Assembly (NCBI GenBank): GCA_964642855.1
Contig: CAZXSK010000052.1
Coordinates: 1 to 32,355 of the forward strand
Source of the DNA: CAZXSK01 sp964642855
GTDB taxonomy: Bacteria; Planctomycetota; Phycisphaerae; SM23-33
DNA length: 32,355 nucleotides
Direction of reading: 5' to 3'
This document shows positions 17,546 to 25,523 of this stretch, one piece after another. Positions within the stretch are counted from its first letter, which is position 1. Every line of letters starts with the position of its first letter. Both the position numbers and the translations under genes were made by a program. Below the pieces are notes generated by a model. The model was not told where the DNA came from. It did not search any database and worked only from the letters and a program-made list of their open reading frames with translations.

Positions 17546-18517
17546 ATGCCTACTACGAGACCCGACTCCCCGCGTTCGCGCCAGGGAATGCTCAACATCA
17601 TCCTGTTTGTCGTGCTGGTCGCCAGTGTCGGCGTGGCGTGGACGCTGACGCTCACGTCCGGCCGCGATGCCCACAAGGGCCTGGCCGTCATGGACGATCT
17701 CCGGAAACAGGGCGCCGACGCCGTCTGGAACGGCGGAACCGCCCGGTGGTTCATCATCCGCCAACAGGGCAAGCCCATCGGCTGGAAGCTGACCGCGCGG
17801 GTCGCCCGGGCCAACGGAGCCTGGGGAACGCTCGATACCCGCGTCGCCGTCGAGAACGGCCAGGTCCGCGGATACTGGTCGTACTCCGAGCTGGCCAACG
17901 ACCTCTCCCGCTCCACCTACCGCGCCGGGCGGCTGGACATCCGCAACGGCGGGTTGACCGCCATTCCGCTCGACGATACGGTCATCACGTTCGCAGATGG
18001 CTGCGTGCAGGCCGTGCAGACGATTTCCCGCATGAAGCAGAAGGTCAAATCCAGCGACTGCCCCGAGGGCAACTACATCCCCGAAGGAGCCCTGCCGCTT
18101 GTCCGCGTGATGGTCGCCCGCAAACAGACCTCGGGCCGGTTCAAGCTGGTCTCCGACTACATGCCCCCCAACGGCAGCAGGACGCGATTCGCCATCATCG
18201 AAATCGCCTACGAAGGCGCCGGTGGCGACCGCTTCCCCGGCACCGCCAAGGTCCGGTCGCAGATGGTCTCGCCCGCCGTGGCCTCCGAGAGAGTCTCCTT
18301 TCTCGACGACCAGGGCAACCTCGCGGGCGCAGTCGATGGCCAGTTGGAAATCCTCGCAGCCACGCGCCAGGAAGTGATGCAACTGGAAATCCTGCCCAAT
18401 CCCGCCGTGGTGCTGCCCGCGGTGATCCGCAGGAGCGGGTTCCCCATCCCCCGGCTGCAGTTGGACTCGCCCGACGCCAACAGCCCGGCCGACCCCAACG
18501 CCACGGGCAACCAATAG
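17546..18517 (+). CDS. Conserved-hypothetical membrane-anchored protein
   Basis: I do not recognise it. The 323-aa product has an N-terminal membrane anchor (about 16-36, LNIILFVVLVASVGVAWTLTL) and a periplasmic domain that looks beta-rich, with IIRQQGKPIGWKLTARVAR, GTLDTRVAVENGQVRGYWSYSE, DIRNGGLTAIPLDDTVITFADG and QLEILAATRQEVMQLEILPNP; the C-terminal 30 residues are Pro/Asp/Asn-rich. ATG 17546 is the likely start, since the frame upstream is antisense to lnt and a promoter -10 ends 6 nt before it. It is divergent from lnt (141-nt gap) and convergent with the PEGA lipoprotein (39-nt gap). Nothing in the context gives a function. Confidence 0.75.
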   Translation: MPTTRPDSPRSRQGMLNIILFVVLVASVGVAWTLTLTSGRDAHKGLAVMDDLRKQGADAVWNGGTARWFIIRQQGKPIGWKLTARVARANGAWGTLDTRVAVENGQVRGYWSYSELANDLSRSTYRAGRLDIRNGGLTAIPLDDTVITFADGCVQAVQTISRMKQKVKSSDCPEGNYIPEGALPLVRVMVARKQTSGRFKLVSDYMPPNGSRTRFAIIEIAYEGAGGDRFPGTAKVRSQMVSPAVASERVSFLDDQGNLAGAVDGQLEILAATRQEVMQLEILPNPAVVLPAVIRRSGFPIPRLQLDSPDANSPADPNATGNQ

Positions 18518-18556
18518 TCGCCGCGAGCAGTTCGCACTGGCAGGACCCCACCGACG

Positions 18557-18964
18557 TCAATCCGCCGGCTGGAGGTTCTCCTGGTGCAGCTGGCGGGCCT
18601 TTTCGATGAGTTCCTCGTCGCCGGGCGTCTGCTGCTCGGACATCGTCACGTGCACGTAGCGATGGTCGCGATACGTCCATGGCACGATCGCGCTGAGCAG
18701 ATCCAACGGCGGAATCTCGTAGACCGGCGGCGTGAGGTTCGCGTGGGTCTTGACGGTCTCGTAGCCGTCGCGACGGAGGATGATCTCGTAGTCCCCGTAA
18801 TAGGTGAAGGGCACGGTCACCGGCGTCCTGCCGACCTCGACGTCGGAGATACGAACGATGGCCCCTGCCGGCTCGGACGTGATGTTCAGCTTGCGTTCCA
18901 CGCATCCGCCGGCCAGCAACGCCACCAGCACGACACCCACCATCCCTAGCGATTTGCCGTTCAT
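18557..18964 (-). CDS. PEGA-domain lipoprotein
   Basis: A 135-aa predicted lipoprotein with signal peptide 1-20 and lipobox LLAGGC (Cys21). The mature part starts with a PEGA domain (about 24-72): LNITSEPAGAIVRISDVEVG, then TPVTVPFTYYGDYEIILRRDGYE, a small beta-sandwich common on surface proteins and thought to mediate binding. The remainder includes LTPPVYEIPPLDLLSAIVPW and a helical acidic C-terminus. ATG 18964 is supported by the signal peptide; it has no Shine-Dalgarno sequence, but a -10-like hexamer ends 7 nt upstream. It is divergent from the ACT gene (124-nt gap). A structural or surface role is inferred from the domain only. Confidence 0.85.
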   Translation of the reverse strand: MNGKSLGMVGVVLVALLAGGCVERKLNITSEPAGAIVRISDVEVGRTPVTVPFTYYGDYEIILRRDGYETVKTHANLTPPVYEIPPLDLLSAIVPWTYRDHRYVHVTMSEQQTPGDEELIEKARQLHQENLQPAD

Positions 18965-18971
18965 GACGCGT

Positions 18972-19000
18972 CTTTTACTTGCCTCCGGGCTTCATGACAA
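18972..19000 (-). promoter_or_regulatory. Candidate leaderless promoter for the PEGA lipoprotein
   Basis: On the minus strand TTGTCA (19000-18995, 5/6 match) and TAAAAG (18977-18972, 4/6 match) are exactly 17 nt apart; the -10 ends 7 nt before ATG 18964. Confidence 0.4.
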
Positions 19001-19076
19001 GGGCATTTTTCGCCGATGGACAACTCGGGGCCACTCCACGCGGGGCGGCTGATCGTCTTCCACTCCTGCGAGAACC

Positions 19077-19082
19077 TACAAT
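19077..19082 (+). promoter_or_regulatory. -10 element placed for leaderless transcription of the ACT gene
   Basis: TACAAT (5/6 match) ends 6 nt before ATG 19089. No Shine-Dalgarno sequence lies between, and no good -35 is seen at 16-18 nt. Confidence 0.4.
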
Positions 19083-19088
19083 ACACAT

Positions 19089-19562
19089 ATGACTGCCAGC
19101 GCCAACCAGACCAAACGTGGACACGAAGAACCGCTCTGCTGCCAGTTCAGCATCTTCCTGGCCAACCGCGTCGGCCAGCTCCAGGAGCTCCTGGAGGAAT
19201 TCGCCCAGCAGAAGGTCGACGTCCTGGGGATGTCCGTGGTGGACTCCACCGACTGGGCCGTCGTGCGGACCGTCTTCTCCGACCCCAACAAGGCCCGCGC
19301 GATCCTCGAGCGCCGGGAGTTTCCCTTCACCGTCAGCCACGTCCTGCTGGTGGTCATGCCCTCGTCCGAAACGCTCCGCGACGTCTGCGACATCCTCCTG
19401 CGGGCGGAGCTGAATATCCACTTCGCCTATCCGCTGGTCTATCGCGTCGAGAACCAGCCGATCATGGTGCTTCACGTCGACGATCACATCCTGGCCGCCC
19501 ATGCCCTCACCCGAAGAGGTTATGAGCTCGTCGGCGAGGAAGACCTCGCCGACCCGACCTGA
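19089..19562 (+). CDS. Tandem ACT-domain protein
   Basis: A 157-aa cytoplasmic protein made of two ACT domains without a catalytic part. The first (about 17-80) has the pattern FSIFLANRVGQLQELLEEFA, VLGMSVVDSTDWAVVRTVFS; the second (about 85-152) has SHVLLVVMPSSETLRDVCDI, LNIHFAYPLVYRVENQPIMV and a closing LTRRGYELVGEEDL. ACT domains bind amino acids or other small ligands and usually regulate enzymes; stand-alone tandem ACT proteins are widespread and mostly uncharacterised. ATG 19089 is the start, with a promoter -10 ending 6 nt upstream. It is divergent from the PEGA lipoprotein and followed by a long non-coding stretch. The ligand and target are unknown. Confidence 0.85.
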   Translation: MTASANQTKRGHEEPLCCQFSIFLANRVGQLQELLEEFAQQKVDVLGMSVVDSTDWAVVRTVFSDPNKARAILERREFPFTVSHVLLVVMPSSETLRDVCDILLRAELNIHFAYPLVYRVENQPIMVLHVDDHILAAHALTRRGYELVGEEDLADPT

Positions 19563-19579
19563 CAAGCCCGGCGAGCCCC

Positions 19580-19621
19580 CCCGACCAACCAACCAGGACA
19601 ACCCGTCCGACCAACCAACCA
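19580..19621 (+). repeat. Tandem CCGACCAACCAACCAG repeat
   Basis: CCGACCAACCAACCAG occurs perfectly at 19580-19595 and at 19606-19621, a period of 26 nt, each unit containing ACCAACCAACC; CCCGTCCG flanks the second copy on both sides. It lies just after the ACT gene stop. No function is evident. Confidence 0.6.
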
Positions 19622-19869
19622 GCCCGTCCGCTCCAAACCCATCTCCTCCAGGCCGCCGATACCACGGCCCCGATACCCGTGCAGGATCGCAGAATACTCC
19701 GGGCCAGCGCGACCCACCGACTTGCGGTGGTCCACTTGCACGATTCCGGAATCCGCGCAGACGCCCTCGCATGGTTCTGCGAGCGTACGGGAACATTCGA
19801 ACCCCAACCCGGGCGCCCAGTCCGCAACGTTCCGCCTCCAGGACGGCCGCGCCGTCCCCCAGACCCAAG

Positions 19870-19890
19870 CCCCCCGATTCCATCGGGGGG
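19870..19890. repeat. Perfect 9-bp inverted repeat
   Basis: CCCCCCGAT (19870-19878), a 3-nt TCC loop, then ATCGGGGGG (19882-19890). There is no T tract on either side, so it is not a standard terminator; it could be a transcript-end stabilising structure for the ACT gene. Confidence 0.4.
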
Positions 19891-19979
19891 ACGTCCATCC
19901 CCCTTCGCGCCATCGGCGCCATCCGCGGCCATCTTCCTGCAGCATCTGCTTTTGGGCAGCAACGGACAACACCAGCCCC

Positions 19980-20008
19980 TTGCAGGACATTCGCCCCGCC
20001 GGTAGCAT
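19980..20008 (+). promoter_or_regulatory. Promoter placed for leaderless transcription of the gene at 20016
   Basis: TTGCAG (19980-19985) and TAGCAT (20003-20008) are 17 nt apart; the -10 ends 7 nt before ATG 20016. No Shine-Dalgarno sequence is present. Confidence 0.45.
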
Positions 20009-20015
20009 CTCGCCC

Positions 20016-21131
20016 ATGAGCAAGACCTACGACATCGCCGTGCTGGGTTCGACTCCTGCTGCCTTCGCAGCCTCCTATCACCTCGCCAAAGAGGGGCTGG
20101 ACGTCGCGAACGTCGTCGCCCCGTCGCGTGCGGTGGAGTCGCCCCTGCTGGAGTGGATTCCGCGCGATCTCCTGAAGCTTTCGGAGCTCCCCGGGGACCT
20201 GGGGAAGAAGGCCAGGGCAGTAGCATTCAAGAAGGCTCGGTTCCACAGCATGGCACTGGACAAGGAAGTCGACTACCGCTCCCGGACGGTCGTCGGCCAT
20301 TTCGTGCGGTCCGGGGATCTCGCGTCGGCGCTGAAATCGGCAGCCGGCAAGGCGGGCGCCAAGATGCGGTCCAGCAAGACCACGCCGACCGTTTCGCTGC
20401 AGGAAGACGGCGTGGAGGTCATCGGCTCGTCTCGCGTGGCTGCGAGAATGCTGCTGATCGCTCACGACCGCCCGAGCGACGTCGTCAGTGAGCTGTCGCT
20501 CCCGGTGCGCACCGTTCCGCGTTCCGAACTGGTCGTCTCCGGGCTGGACGTGCCCATCTCGGGCAAAACGCCCAAAGACCTCAGCGAGATTCTCCACGTG
20601 GTGGAACTGCCCGAGCGAACGGAGATGGGAATGTACTTCGCCCACCGCGACGTGCTGCACATGCGGGTGGTGTCTTCCTCTGCTGCAGCGGGCAACCGCG
20701 CCGAGGAACTCTCCTCCATGGTCGCCCACCTTCAGCAGAAAGAACTGGTGCCGGATACGCTCCAACTGCACCGGGCGACGGGAGCGACGTGGCATCCCCC
20801 GGCCGGGGTGGCCCTCGAACTGGAGGCCCATGTAGCTAAGCGCTGCCTGCTGGTGGGAACGGCCGGCGGATTCGTGGAGACCATCACCGGCCACACGCTC
20901 CTGCCCTGCGTGCGTTCGGCGCTGCTGGGCGCCGAAGTGGCGATCAAGGCGCTGAAATCGGAGGACACCCAGGAGGTGCTGATGTCCTTCAAGACGCACT
21001 GGCGGAAGACGCTGGCCGATTATCTCCGCCCCCCGAACACGTCGCTGCACATGTTGCTGCCGCTGCTGTTCGCCAACGAGAGAATCGTGGCCAAGTTCAC
21101 CCGGGCCCTGTTGTACGGAGAGAATATCTGA
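20016..21131 (+). CDS. FAD-dependent oxidoreductase, geranylgeranyl reductase-like
   Basis: A 371-aa protein with the overall plan of the geranylgeranyl reductase/FAD monooxygenase superfamily: a beta-alpha-beta nucleotide-binding N-terminus (YDIAVLGSTPAAFAASYHLA, 5-24), a mid-domain, and a C-terminal FAD-contact block LVGTAGGFVETITGHTLLPC followed by a helix, equivalent to the GDAAG-x-tG region of that family. The FAD fingerprint GxGxxG is degenerate (G11-S-T-P-A-A), and the GD pair reads GT, so cofactor binding may be altered or lost. ATG 20016 is set by the first strand and by a -10 element ending 7 nt upstream. The gene lies 21 nt before the GT-C glycosyltransferase and probably heads that operon; a role in isoprenoid or lipid-carrier modification would fit but is inference. 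Confidence 0.72.
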   Translation: MSKTYDIAVLGSTPAAFAASYHLAKEGLDVANVVAPSRAVESPLLEWIPRDLLKLSELPGDLGKKARAVAFKKARFHSMALDKEVDYRSRTVVGHFVRSGDLASALKSAAGKAGAKMRSSKTTPTVSLQEDGVEVIGSSRVAARMLLIAHDRPSDVVSELSLPVRTVPRSELVVSGLDVPISGKTPKDLSEILHVVELPERTEMGMYFAHRDVLHMRVVSSSAAAGNRAEELSSMVAHLQQKELVPDTLQLHRATGATWHPPAGVALELEAHVAKRCLLVGTAGGFVETITGHTLLPCVRSALLGAEVAIKALKSEDTQEVLMSFKTHWRKTLADYLRPPNTSLHMLLPLLFANERIVAKFTRALLYGENI

Positions 21132-21152
21132 CACAACTGGAGGCACCGCGCA

Positions 21153-22862
21153 ATGTCTGCAGAGGGGTTGGGGAATCACCGAAATCGCTGGAAGTTCCAT
21201 GCGCTGCTGCTTGTGGTCTCGCTGGCAGCGCTGCTGGGCGTCCGCGTCGTGGCGGCGAGGCGCAGCGAGATCATCGCCCGCGACGGCGCGATCTATCTGA
21301 CCTATGCCCGTCGCCTGGCCGATACGCCTGCAGAGAAGCTCGTCACCCAGTACGACTATCCGCCCGGATACCCGCTGAAGGTCCTGCATGCTGCCCGCGC
21401 GGTGGGCGCGACCTGGCCGGACGGATGGATTGCCGCCGCGCGGGGCGTATCGATCCTCCATTCCATGATCGCCCTGCTGTGCGTGTACCTCCTGGGGAGC
21501 CTCATCTTCGATCGCACGGCCGGACTGACCGCGATGCTGCTGGTGGGCCTGCACGGTGAGTTCGTCGAGAAGAGCGTGGAGGTCGCGTCCGACGTTTCGG
21601 CCGCCGGACTTGCGATGCTGTCGGTGGTGCTGGCCATATGGGCCCGGCAGATGTTGTCGGGCCAGGTTCGCCGCGCCAGAGGCCTGGCCGGGGCGCTGAG
21701 CCCGTTGCTCGCTTTCGGTGCCGGCCTCAACGCAGGAATGGCCTATCTCGTCCGCCCGGAGGGATTGATCGGCGCGATGCTCGGATTGGTGCTGGTGGCG
21801 GGAATCTGGGGCCTTCCACGTCGCTGGCGTCTGCTGCAGGCGGTGTGCGTGGTCGCCCTGATCGCCGGAACGCTGTCGGCCGCCCTTCCCTACGCCCAGG
21901 CTATCGGCGGGCTGACCAGCAAGAAGGAGGCGACGGACTTTGTCTCGGCCGGTGCCGCCTTGCCGCTGGCGCAAGTGGGTTCGGTCAGCGACCTGTGGCG
22001 CGGCATCCGCCGCACGCTGGACCGCCTGCGTTCGATCGGCGGCGATGCGACCGCGGTGTTCGTGCTGCTCGCAGCGGCTACGTGGGTGGGCATGTACCTG
22101 CTTCGCCTTCGCCTGCCGGAGGCGGTCAGGCAGGCTGCGAGGCCTCGGCGACCGGTCGGCTGGCTGTTGATGCTCGGGGGCCTGGCGATTCTGGGCCCGC
22201 TCGTGGTGTCGTTGGAGATGCAGCGTGGCCGCCCCGACGAGGCGTACATCTCCAGCCGGCATCTGATGATCCCGGCGCTGCTGCTGGCTCCGGCGGCCGG
22301 GGCGGGCGCGGCCGTCATGGCCCGATGGACACTCCAACTGGCGGGCAGGCTGGGCTGGCCCCGCAAGCCCGCACTGGCCCGCGCGGGCTGGGCCTTGGCC
22401 GCAGTGATCGCTGCCGGCGTGACCGCGTTCCCCGTCTCTCACGAGGGCAAGGGCGTGTACCGCAGGGCGGGCGAGGAACTGGCCGGCAGGCTGCGTCCGC
22501 GGGAGGTCGTGCTTGCACCATACGCCTGGGTGCCTTTCTACGCGGGCAGTCCGCCGGAGCGTTTTGCCAACACCGGGCCGGACTACTACGGCACGGGCCC
22601 GAGCCAGCTCACGCCCGAGAGCATCGCCCAGCGATTCCGCCTGGCGATGGTGCCCAGCGGGGTGGTCGTGTTCAGCGACGACGTCGCATCCCGCGCCGAG
22701 GGCAGGTCGGCTTCGGAGGTCGTCTCCGATTTCGCCTCCGACCCGCGGTGTGAAGCCATTCTCGTGTATCCCCCGAAGGGCCAGCCGGCCGGGGTCAGGC
22801 TGTGGGCATTCCGTGTGAACATTCTGCCCGCAGAGGACGCTGGCGACGGCCCACAGGGTTGA
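21153..22862 (+). CDS. GT-C fold membrane glycosyltransferase (ArnT/PMT-like, family 39-type)
   Basis: A 569-aa polytopic membrane protein. About ten hydrophobic segments span residues 15-440, and a soluble periplasmic part follows (about 440-569). The first loop carries ARDGAIYLTYARRLADTP (with the catalytic-type Asp) and then YDYPPGYPL, the arrangement of the GT-C/PMT_2 superfamily, which moves sugars from polyprenyl-phosphate donors on the outer face of the membrane. ATG 21153 has GGAGG (21139-21143) 9 nt upstream. The preceding stop is 21 nt away, so it is co-transcribed with the reductase-like gene. The acceptor (lipid, protein or polysaccharide) cannot be inferred. Confidence is high for the fold class, moderate for the family. 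Confidence 0.8.
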   Translation: MSAEGLGNHRNRWKFHALLLVVSLAALLGVRVVAARRSEIIARDGAIYLTYARRLADTPAEKLVTQYDYPPGYPLKVLHAARAVGATWPDGWIAAARGVSILHSMIALLCVYLLGSLIFDRTAGLTAMLLVGLHGEFVEKSVEVASDVSAAGLAMLSVVLAIWARQMLSGQVRRARGLAGALSPLLAFGAGLNAGMAYLVRPEGLIGAMLGLVLVAGIWGLPRRWRLLQAVCVVALIAGTLSAALPYAQAIGGLTSKKEATDFVSAGAALPLAQVGSVSDLWRGIRRTLDRLRSIGGDATAVFVLLAAATWVGMYLLRLRLPEAVRQAARPRRPVGWLLMLGGLAILGPLVVSLEMQRGRPDEAYISSRHLMIPALLLAPAAGAGAAVMARWTLQLAGRLGWPRKPALARAGWALAAVIAAGVTAFPVSHEGKGVYRRAGEELAGRLRPREVVLAPYAWVPFYAGSPPERFANTGPDYYGTGPSQLTPESIAQRFRLAMVPSGVVVFSDDVASRAEGRSASEVVSDFASDPRCEAILVYPPKGQPAGVRLWAFRVNILPAEDAGDGPQG

Positions 22863-22888
22863 GCCCGCGGCGAGCTGGCGGATATACT
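22859..22888 (+). promoter_or_regulatory. Candidate internal promoter for dapF
   Basis: TTGAGC (22859-22864) and TATACT (22883-22888) are 18 nt apart. Transcription would start near 22895, downstream of the first GTG (22893) of the dapF frame, which matters for the choice of start codon. Confidence 0.4.
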
Positions 22889-22948
22889 TCGCGTGCCGGG
22901 TGTGGGCGGGTGCCGAGTGGTCGTGCACCTCGCAGAACTGGCTGTTGG

Positions 22949-22954
22949 AAGGAG
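22949..22954 (+). promoter_or_regulatory. AAGGAG ribosome binding site pointing to an ATC codon
   Basis: A near-ideal Shine-Dalgarno AAGGAG lies 7 nt before ATC 22962, in frame with dapF. No ATG, GTG or TTG lies at 5-12 nt downstream in this frame. Confidence 0.5.
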
Positions 22955-22961
22955 ACGTCCG

Positions 22962-23867
22962 ATCGTCCCCATCGAGATCTTCAAGTTGTCCGGCAGCGGC
23001 AACGATTTCCTCTGCATCGACAACCGCGACGGCAGATACGACGACATCGTCGGCGACCCGGAGCGGGTCGCGCATTTCGCGCGCACGCTTTGCAAGCGTG
23101 GCATCAGCGTGGGCGCCGACGGCGTGATCTTCGCCCTCGCCAGTGAGATTCCCGAAGAGGCAGACGTCGGCGCGAGGTTCCTCGAAGCCGACGGATCGGA
23201 GGCTGAGCTCTGCGGGAACGGCACGGCCTGCTTCACGCATTGGGTTCTCGGCACGCGCTGCGCCGAAGGCCCGGAGATCCGCATTCTCACGCCGGCGGGC
23301 ATCGTCCGAGGCCGCAATAGCGACGGCATGTACGTCCGCGTGTGCATCCCCCTGCCCGATGAAATCTCCCCGGACATCGAACTGACCGTTGACGGCATGC
23401 CCATGCGGTGCGACTTCGCCATCACCGGCGTGCCCCACGTCATCAAGTACGTCGACGACATCGACGCGGTGGACGTGTACTCCCTCGGCCGGCGGATCCG
23501 CCACCACAGGCGGTTCCGGCCTCGCGGGGCGAACGCGAATTTCGTGCAGGTCCTCGGCACGGGGCGCATCGCACTGCGGACGTTTGAGTTCGGCGTGGAG
23601 AACGAGACGCTCGCCTGCGGTACGGGCAGCGCGTCGGCTGCGATCCTCGCTGCGCTGCGGCACGACTGGCCGGAGGAATACTTCCGCGGCGAGAAGCCCG
23701 TGGAGGTGCTCGCCCGCAGCGGCGACACGCTGCGGATCTACTTCGAGCGCGACGATCACGGGCGGTTTGTCGACCTCTGCCTGGAGTCGATCGTTCGCTT
23801 CGTGTATACCGGCACGGTGCACCCGGAACTCGCCGAGCTCGCGCTCAATGGAACTGTCACGGACTGA
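22962..23867 (+). CDS. dapF: Diaminopimelate epimerase, possible ATC start
   Basis: DapF converts LL- to meso-diaminopimelate, the peptidoglycan cross-linking residue and lysine precursor; cytoplasmic. N-terminal signature FKLSGSGNDF, first catalytic cysteine C84 in ELCGNGTACF and second C219 in ETLACGTGSAS; the second motif departs slightly from the usual CGaGa form. The start is uncertain. The frame opens with GTG at 22893, 22902 and 22917, which add 15-23 residues (from the first, starting MPGVGGCRVVV) foreign to the family, and lack a ribosome binding site. ATC 22962 has AAGGAG 7 nt upstream and yields MVPIEIFKLSGSGNDF, the standard length. A sequencing error (ATG read as ATC) is also possible. 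It lies 99 nt after the glycosyltransferase and 9 nt before the 548-aa gene. Confidence 0.9.
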   Translation: MVPIEIFKLSGSGNDFLCIDNRDGRYDDIVGDPERVAHFARTLCKRGISVGADGVIFALASEIPEEADVGARFLEADGSEAELCGNGTACFTHWVLGTRCAEGPEIRILTPAGIVRGRNSDGMYVRVCIPLPDEISPDIELTVDGMPMRCDFAITGVPHVIKYVDDIDAVDVYSLGRRIRHHRRFRPRGANANFVQVLGTGRIALRTFEFGVENETLACGTGSASAAILAALRHDWPEEYFRGEKPVEVLARSGDTLRIYFERDDHGRFVDLCLESIVRFVYTGTVHPELAELALNGTVTD

Positions 23868-23876
23868 CCCGACCGC

Positions 23877-25523
23877 GTGATCTACAGTATCGATCAAAAT
23901 TCCCACCCCCTCTGGGACACACCCGCCAAGCTGCTCGCCCTGGCCGAAGCAGGCCGGCCCGCCACGCACTTCGTCGAGGACATCGACGTGGCCTTTACCG
24001 CCCTGGGCACCCACCCGGGCGACGAACTGGCCGTCGAACGCGAACGCTTTCACGCATCCGGCGGGCAGGACTGGGGCGCGGCGCTCTTCTACTCGGAATT
24101 CCTCGGCCGGCTGCCGCTGGAGCTCCGCGATCTCGAGCCGGTCATCGGCATGAAGGTCAGCGCCCTGGCCCGCCAGACCGGGCGCGACCTCGACGAGCTG
24201 TACGAGGAGTTCTCGCCCGGTGACAACTTCCAGCTCATCGGCCCGAGCTACGTCGGCGACCGCAAGCACCATCGCGTCATCGGCGACCTGAGTGTCTCGG
24301 AAACAGCTGATCATCTGCGACTCCTGATGGACCTCGCCCAGCGCGACCTGCGCGGCAGTTTTCCCGGCCGCAAAGCACGCACCCGCATCGGCCGGTGGCT
24401 CGCCCCGCAGCGGCGCCTGCTGGACGACCTGCTCGATGAATTCTCCGCCGGGCGCCTGGTCGATCTGTACGCAGCATGGATGCGTGAGACGCTCGGCCCC
24501 GATGCCGGGCTCGACCTGACCTCGTCGCTGTTTCACATCGAGGGCGACCGCTCGCCGGACGGTTTCGCGCTGCTGCAGGCGTTCCTGACCGACTACGACC
24601 GCCTCGCCGGCCTGTACAACCAGGCGCTGGCAGAAACCGCCTCGGCCCTGCGCCCCCTGAAGACCGACGCCGGTGAGCTGCCCTTTTTCGCCACGCTCGA
24701 ACACGACGGGCATCTTGTCCGCTCCGCAATGCGCCTGCTGGGCCCGAAGCTGAAGATCGCGGATCTCGAATTCGACCGCACGTCCAGCGGTGACTTCGAC
24801 CCGAAAGCCCTCGCCGAGGCCGGCGTTCGCTGCATCGCCGGAAAGGCTGTCGTGCTGGTGATCCAGGTCCGCACGGGCCCCCGCGCCGGGCCTCTCGCCC
24901 TGCCTTACCAGGGCTCGCTGTACGTCCCGGCCGCCCATCGCTTCGCCGAGCTGCTCGCCGAGAACGACCTGCTGCCCTCGCCGCTGGCGCCGGTGCTTCG
25001 CGTTCGATTGCACCTGCTGGACCGTATGGCTGAGGTCGATACCACCGTCCGCCTGCCCGACTACCTCGCCGAGGCGACCGGCAGCGAAGAAATGCCCGCC
25101 AGTCGGCTCGCGGAGATCCATCCCGACCTGATGGCCGAAGCGGCCGGGCGACTTGACCGGCTCGCCGACGACGAGTTCCGAACCCACTGGCAGCGGGAAA
25201 CGTTCCCCCAACTCGCCCGCCGCATCGACGGCCTCGACGCCCGCCGTCGCGAACTCGGACGCTCCGATCCCAAAGGCCAGGAAATCCGCGACCTGTCGCA
25301 CGAGGTCCGCCGCCTGGAGCACGAGTTGCTCGATCGCACGTTCCGCCACATCGTTCGCGACTATCACGTCGCCCACATGGACTACTGGGACTCGCGCGGC
25401 GCGATCTGGCCGTGGTGCGTCGCCCTGGGCGGCTCGTCGTTCTACCGCCGCGTGCTCGCCTCGGCAGAGATCTACGAGGAATCCGCAGCCCACGCCAGCG
25501 ACCGGAGACCGGCCCGTGAATGA
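23877..25523 (+). CDS. Conserved-hypothetical 548-aa protein, operon with dapF and a methyltransferase
   Basis: I do not recognise a family. The protein is soluble, with no signal peptide or membrane helix. It looks mostly helical in the N-terminal half (ERERFHASGGQDWGAALFYSEF; DLDELYEEFSPGDNFQLIGPSYVG, about 103-126), has a mixed middle part (FFATLEHDGHLVRSAMRLL; AGKAVVLVIQVRTGP, about 322-336) that could be a small alpha/beta domain, and ends in a long helical region (about 410-500, rich in R/E/L) followed by MDYWDSRGAIWPWCVALGGSSFYRR, an aromatic-rich block that may be functional. The start GTG 23877 lies 9 nt after dapF, with no clear ribosome binding site. The end overlaps the methyltransferase start by 8 nt. 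The pairing suggests the two act together. Confidence 0.75.
   Translation: MIYSIDQNSHPLWDTPAKLLALAEAGRPATHFVEDIDVAFTALGTHPGDELAVERERFHASGGQDWGAALFYSEFLGRLPLELRDLEPVIGMKVSALARQTGRDLDELYEEFSPGDNFQLIGPSYVGDRKHHRVIGDLSVSETADHLRLLMDLAQRDLRGSFPGRKARTRIGRWLAPQRRLLDDLLDEFSAGRLVDLYAAWMRETLGPDAGLDLTSSLFHIEGDRSPDGFALLQAFLTDYDRLAGLYNQALAETASALRPLKTDAGELPFFATLEHDGHLVRSAMRLLGPKLKIADLEFDRTSSGDFDPKALAEAGVRCIAGKAVVLVIQVRTGPRAGPLALPYQGSLYVPAAHRFAELLAENDLLPSPLAPVLRVRLHLLDRMAEVDTTVRLPDYLAEATGSEEMPASRLAEIHPDLMAEAAGRLDRLADDEFRTHWQRETFPQLARRIDGLDARRRELGRSDPKGQEIRDLSHEVRRLEHELLDRTFRHIVRDYHVAHMDYWDSRGAIWPWCVALGGSSFYRRVLASAEIYEESAAHASDRRPARE

Larger units (their letters stand above)
19563..20015 (+). other. 453-nt non-coding stretch with short direct repeats and a GC hairpin
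   Basis: No convincing gene is found on either strand; the open frames give low-complexity Pro/Arg/Ser or Gly/Arg/Trp proteins that shadow the GC bias. The region holds a duplicated 16-mer (19580-19595 and 19606-19621), a 9-bp perfect hairpin (19870-19890) and, at the right end, a promoter for the downstream gene. Confidence 0.55.

Noticed and set aside
17405..18514. Upstream extension of the lnt frame, doubling the protein's N-terminal length
   Set aside because: The extension is antisense to the gene at 17546-18517 and shows no domain; a strong ribosome site marks TTG 17404.
19507..20226. A 239-aa minus-strand open frame in the gene-free stretch
   Set aside because: Composition is Arg/Pro/Ser/Gly-rich with no motif, and the right part is antisense to the reductase-like gene.
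22893..22961. GTG starts for dapF
   Set aside because: They add residues absent from the family, lack a ribosome site, and the first lies at or before the predicted transcription start; kept as an alternative rather than the main call.
18975..25493. A 2172-aa minus-strand open frame
   Set aside because: It is antisense to the ACT, reductase, glycosyltransferase, dapF and 548-aa genes; its composition (His/Arg/Gln/Gly/Pro-rich, no domains) is the mirror of GC-rich coding on the plus strand.
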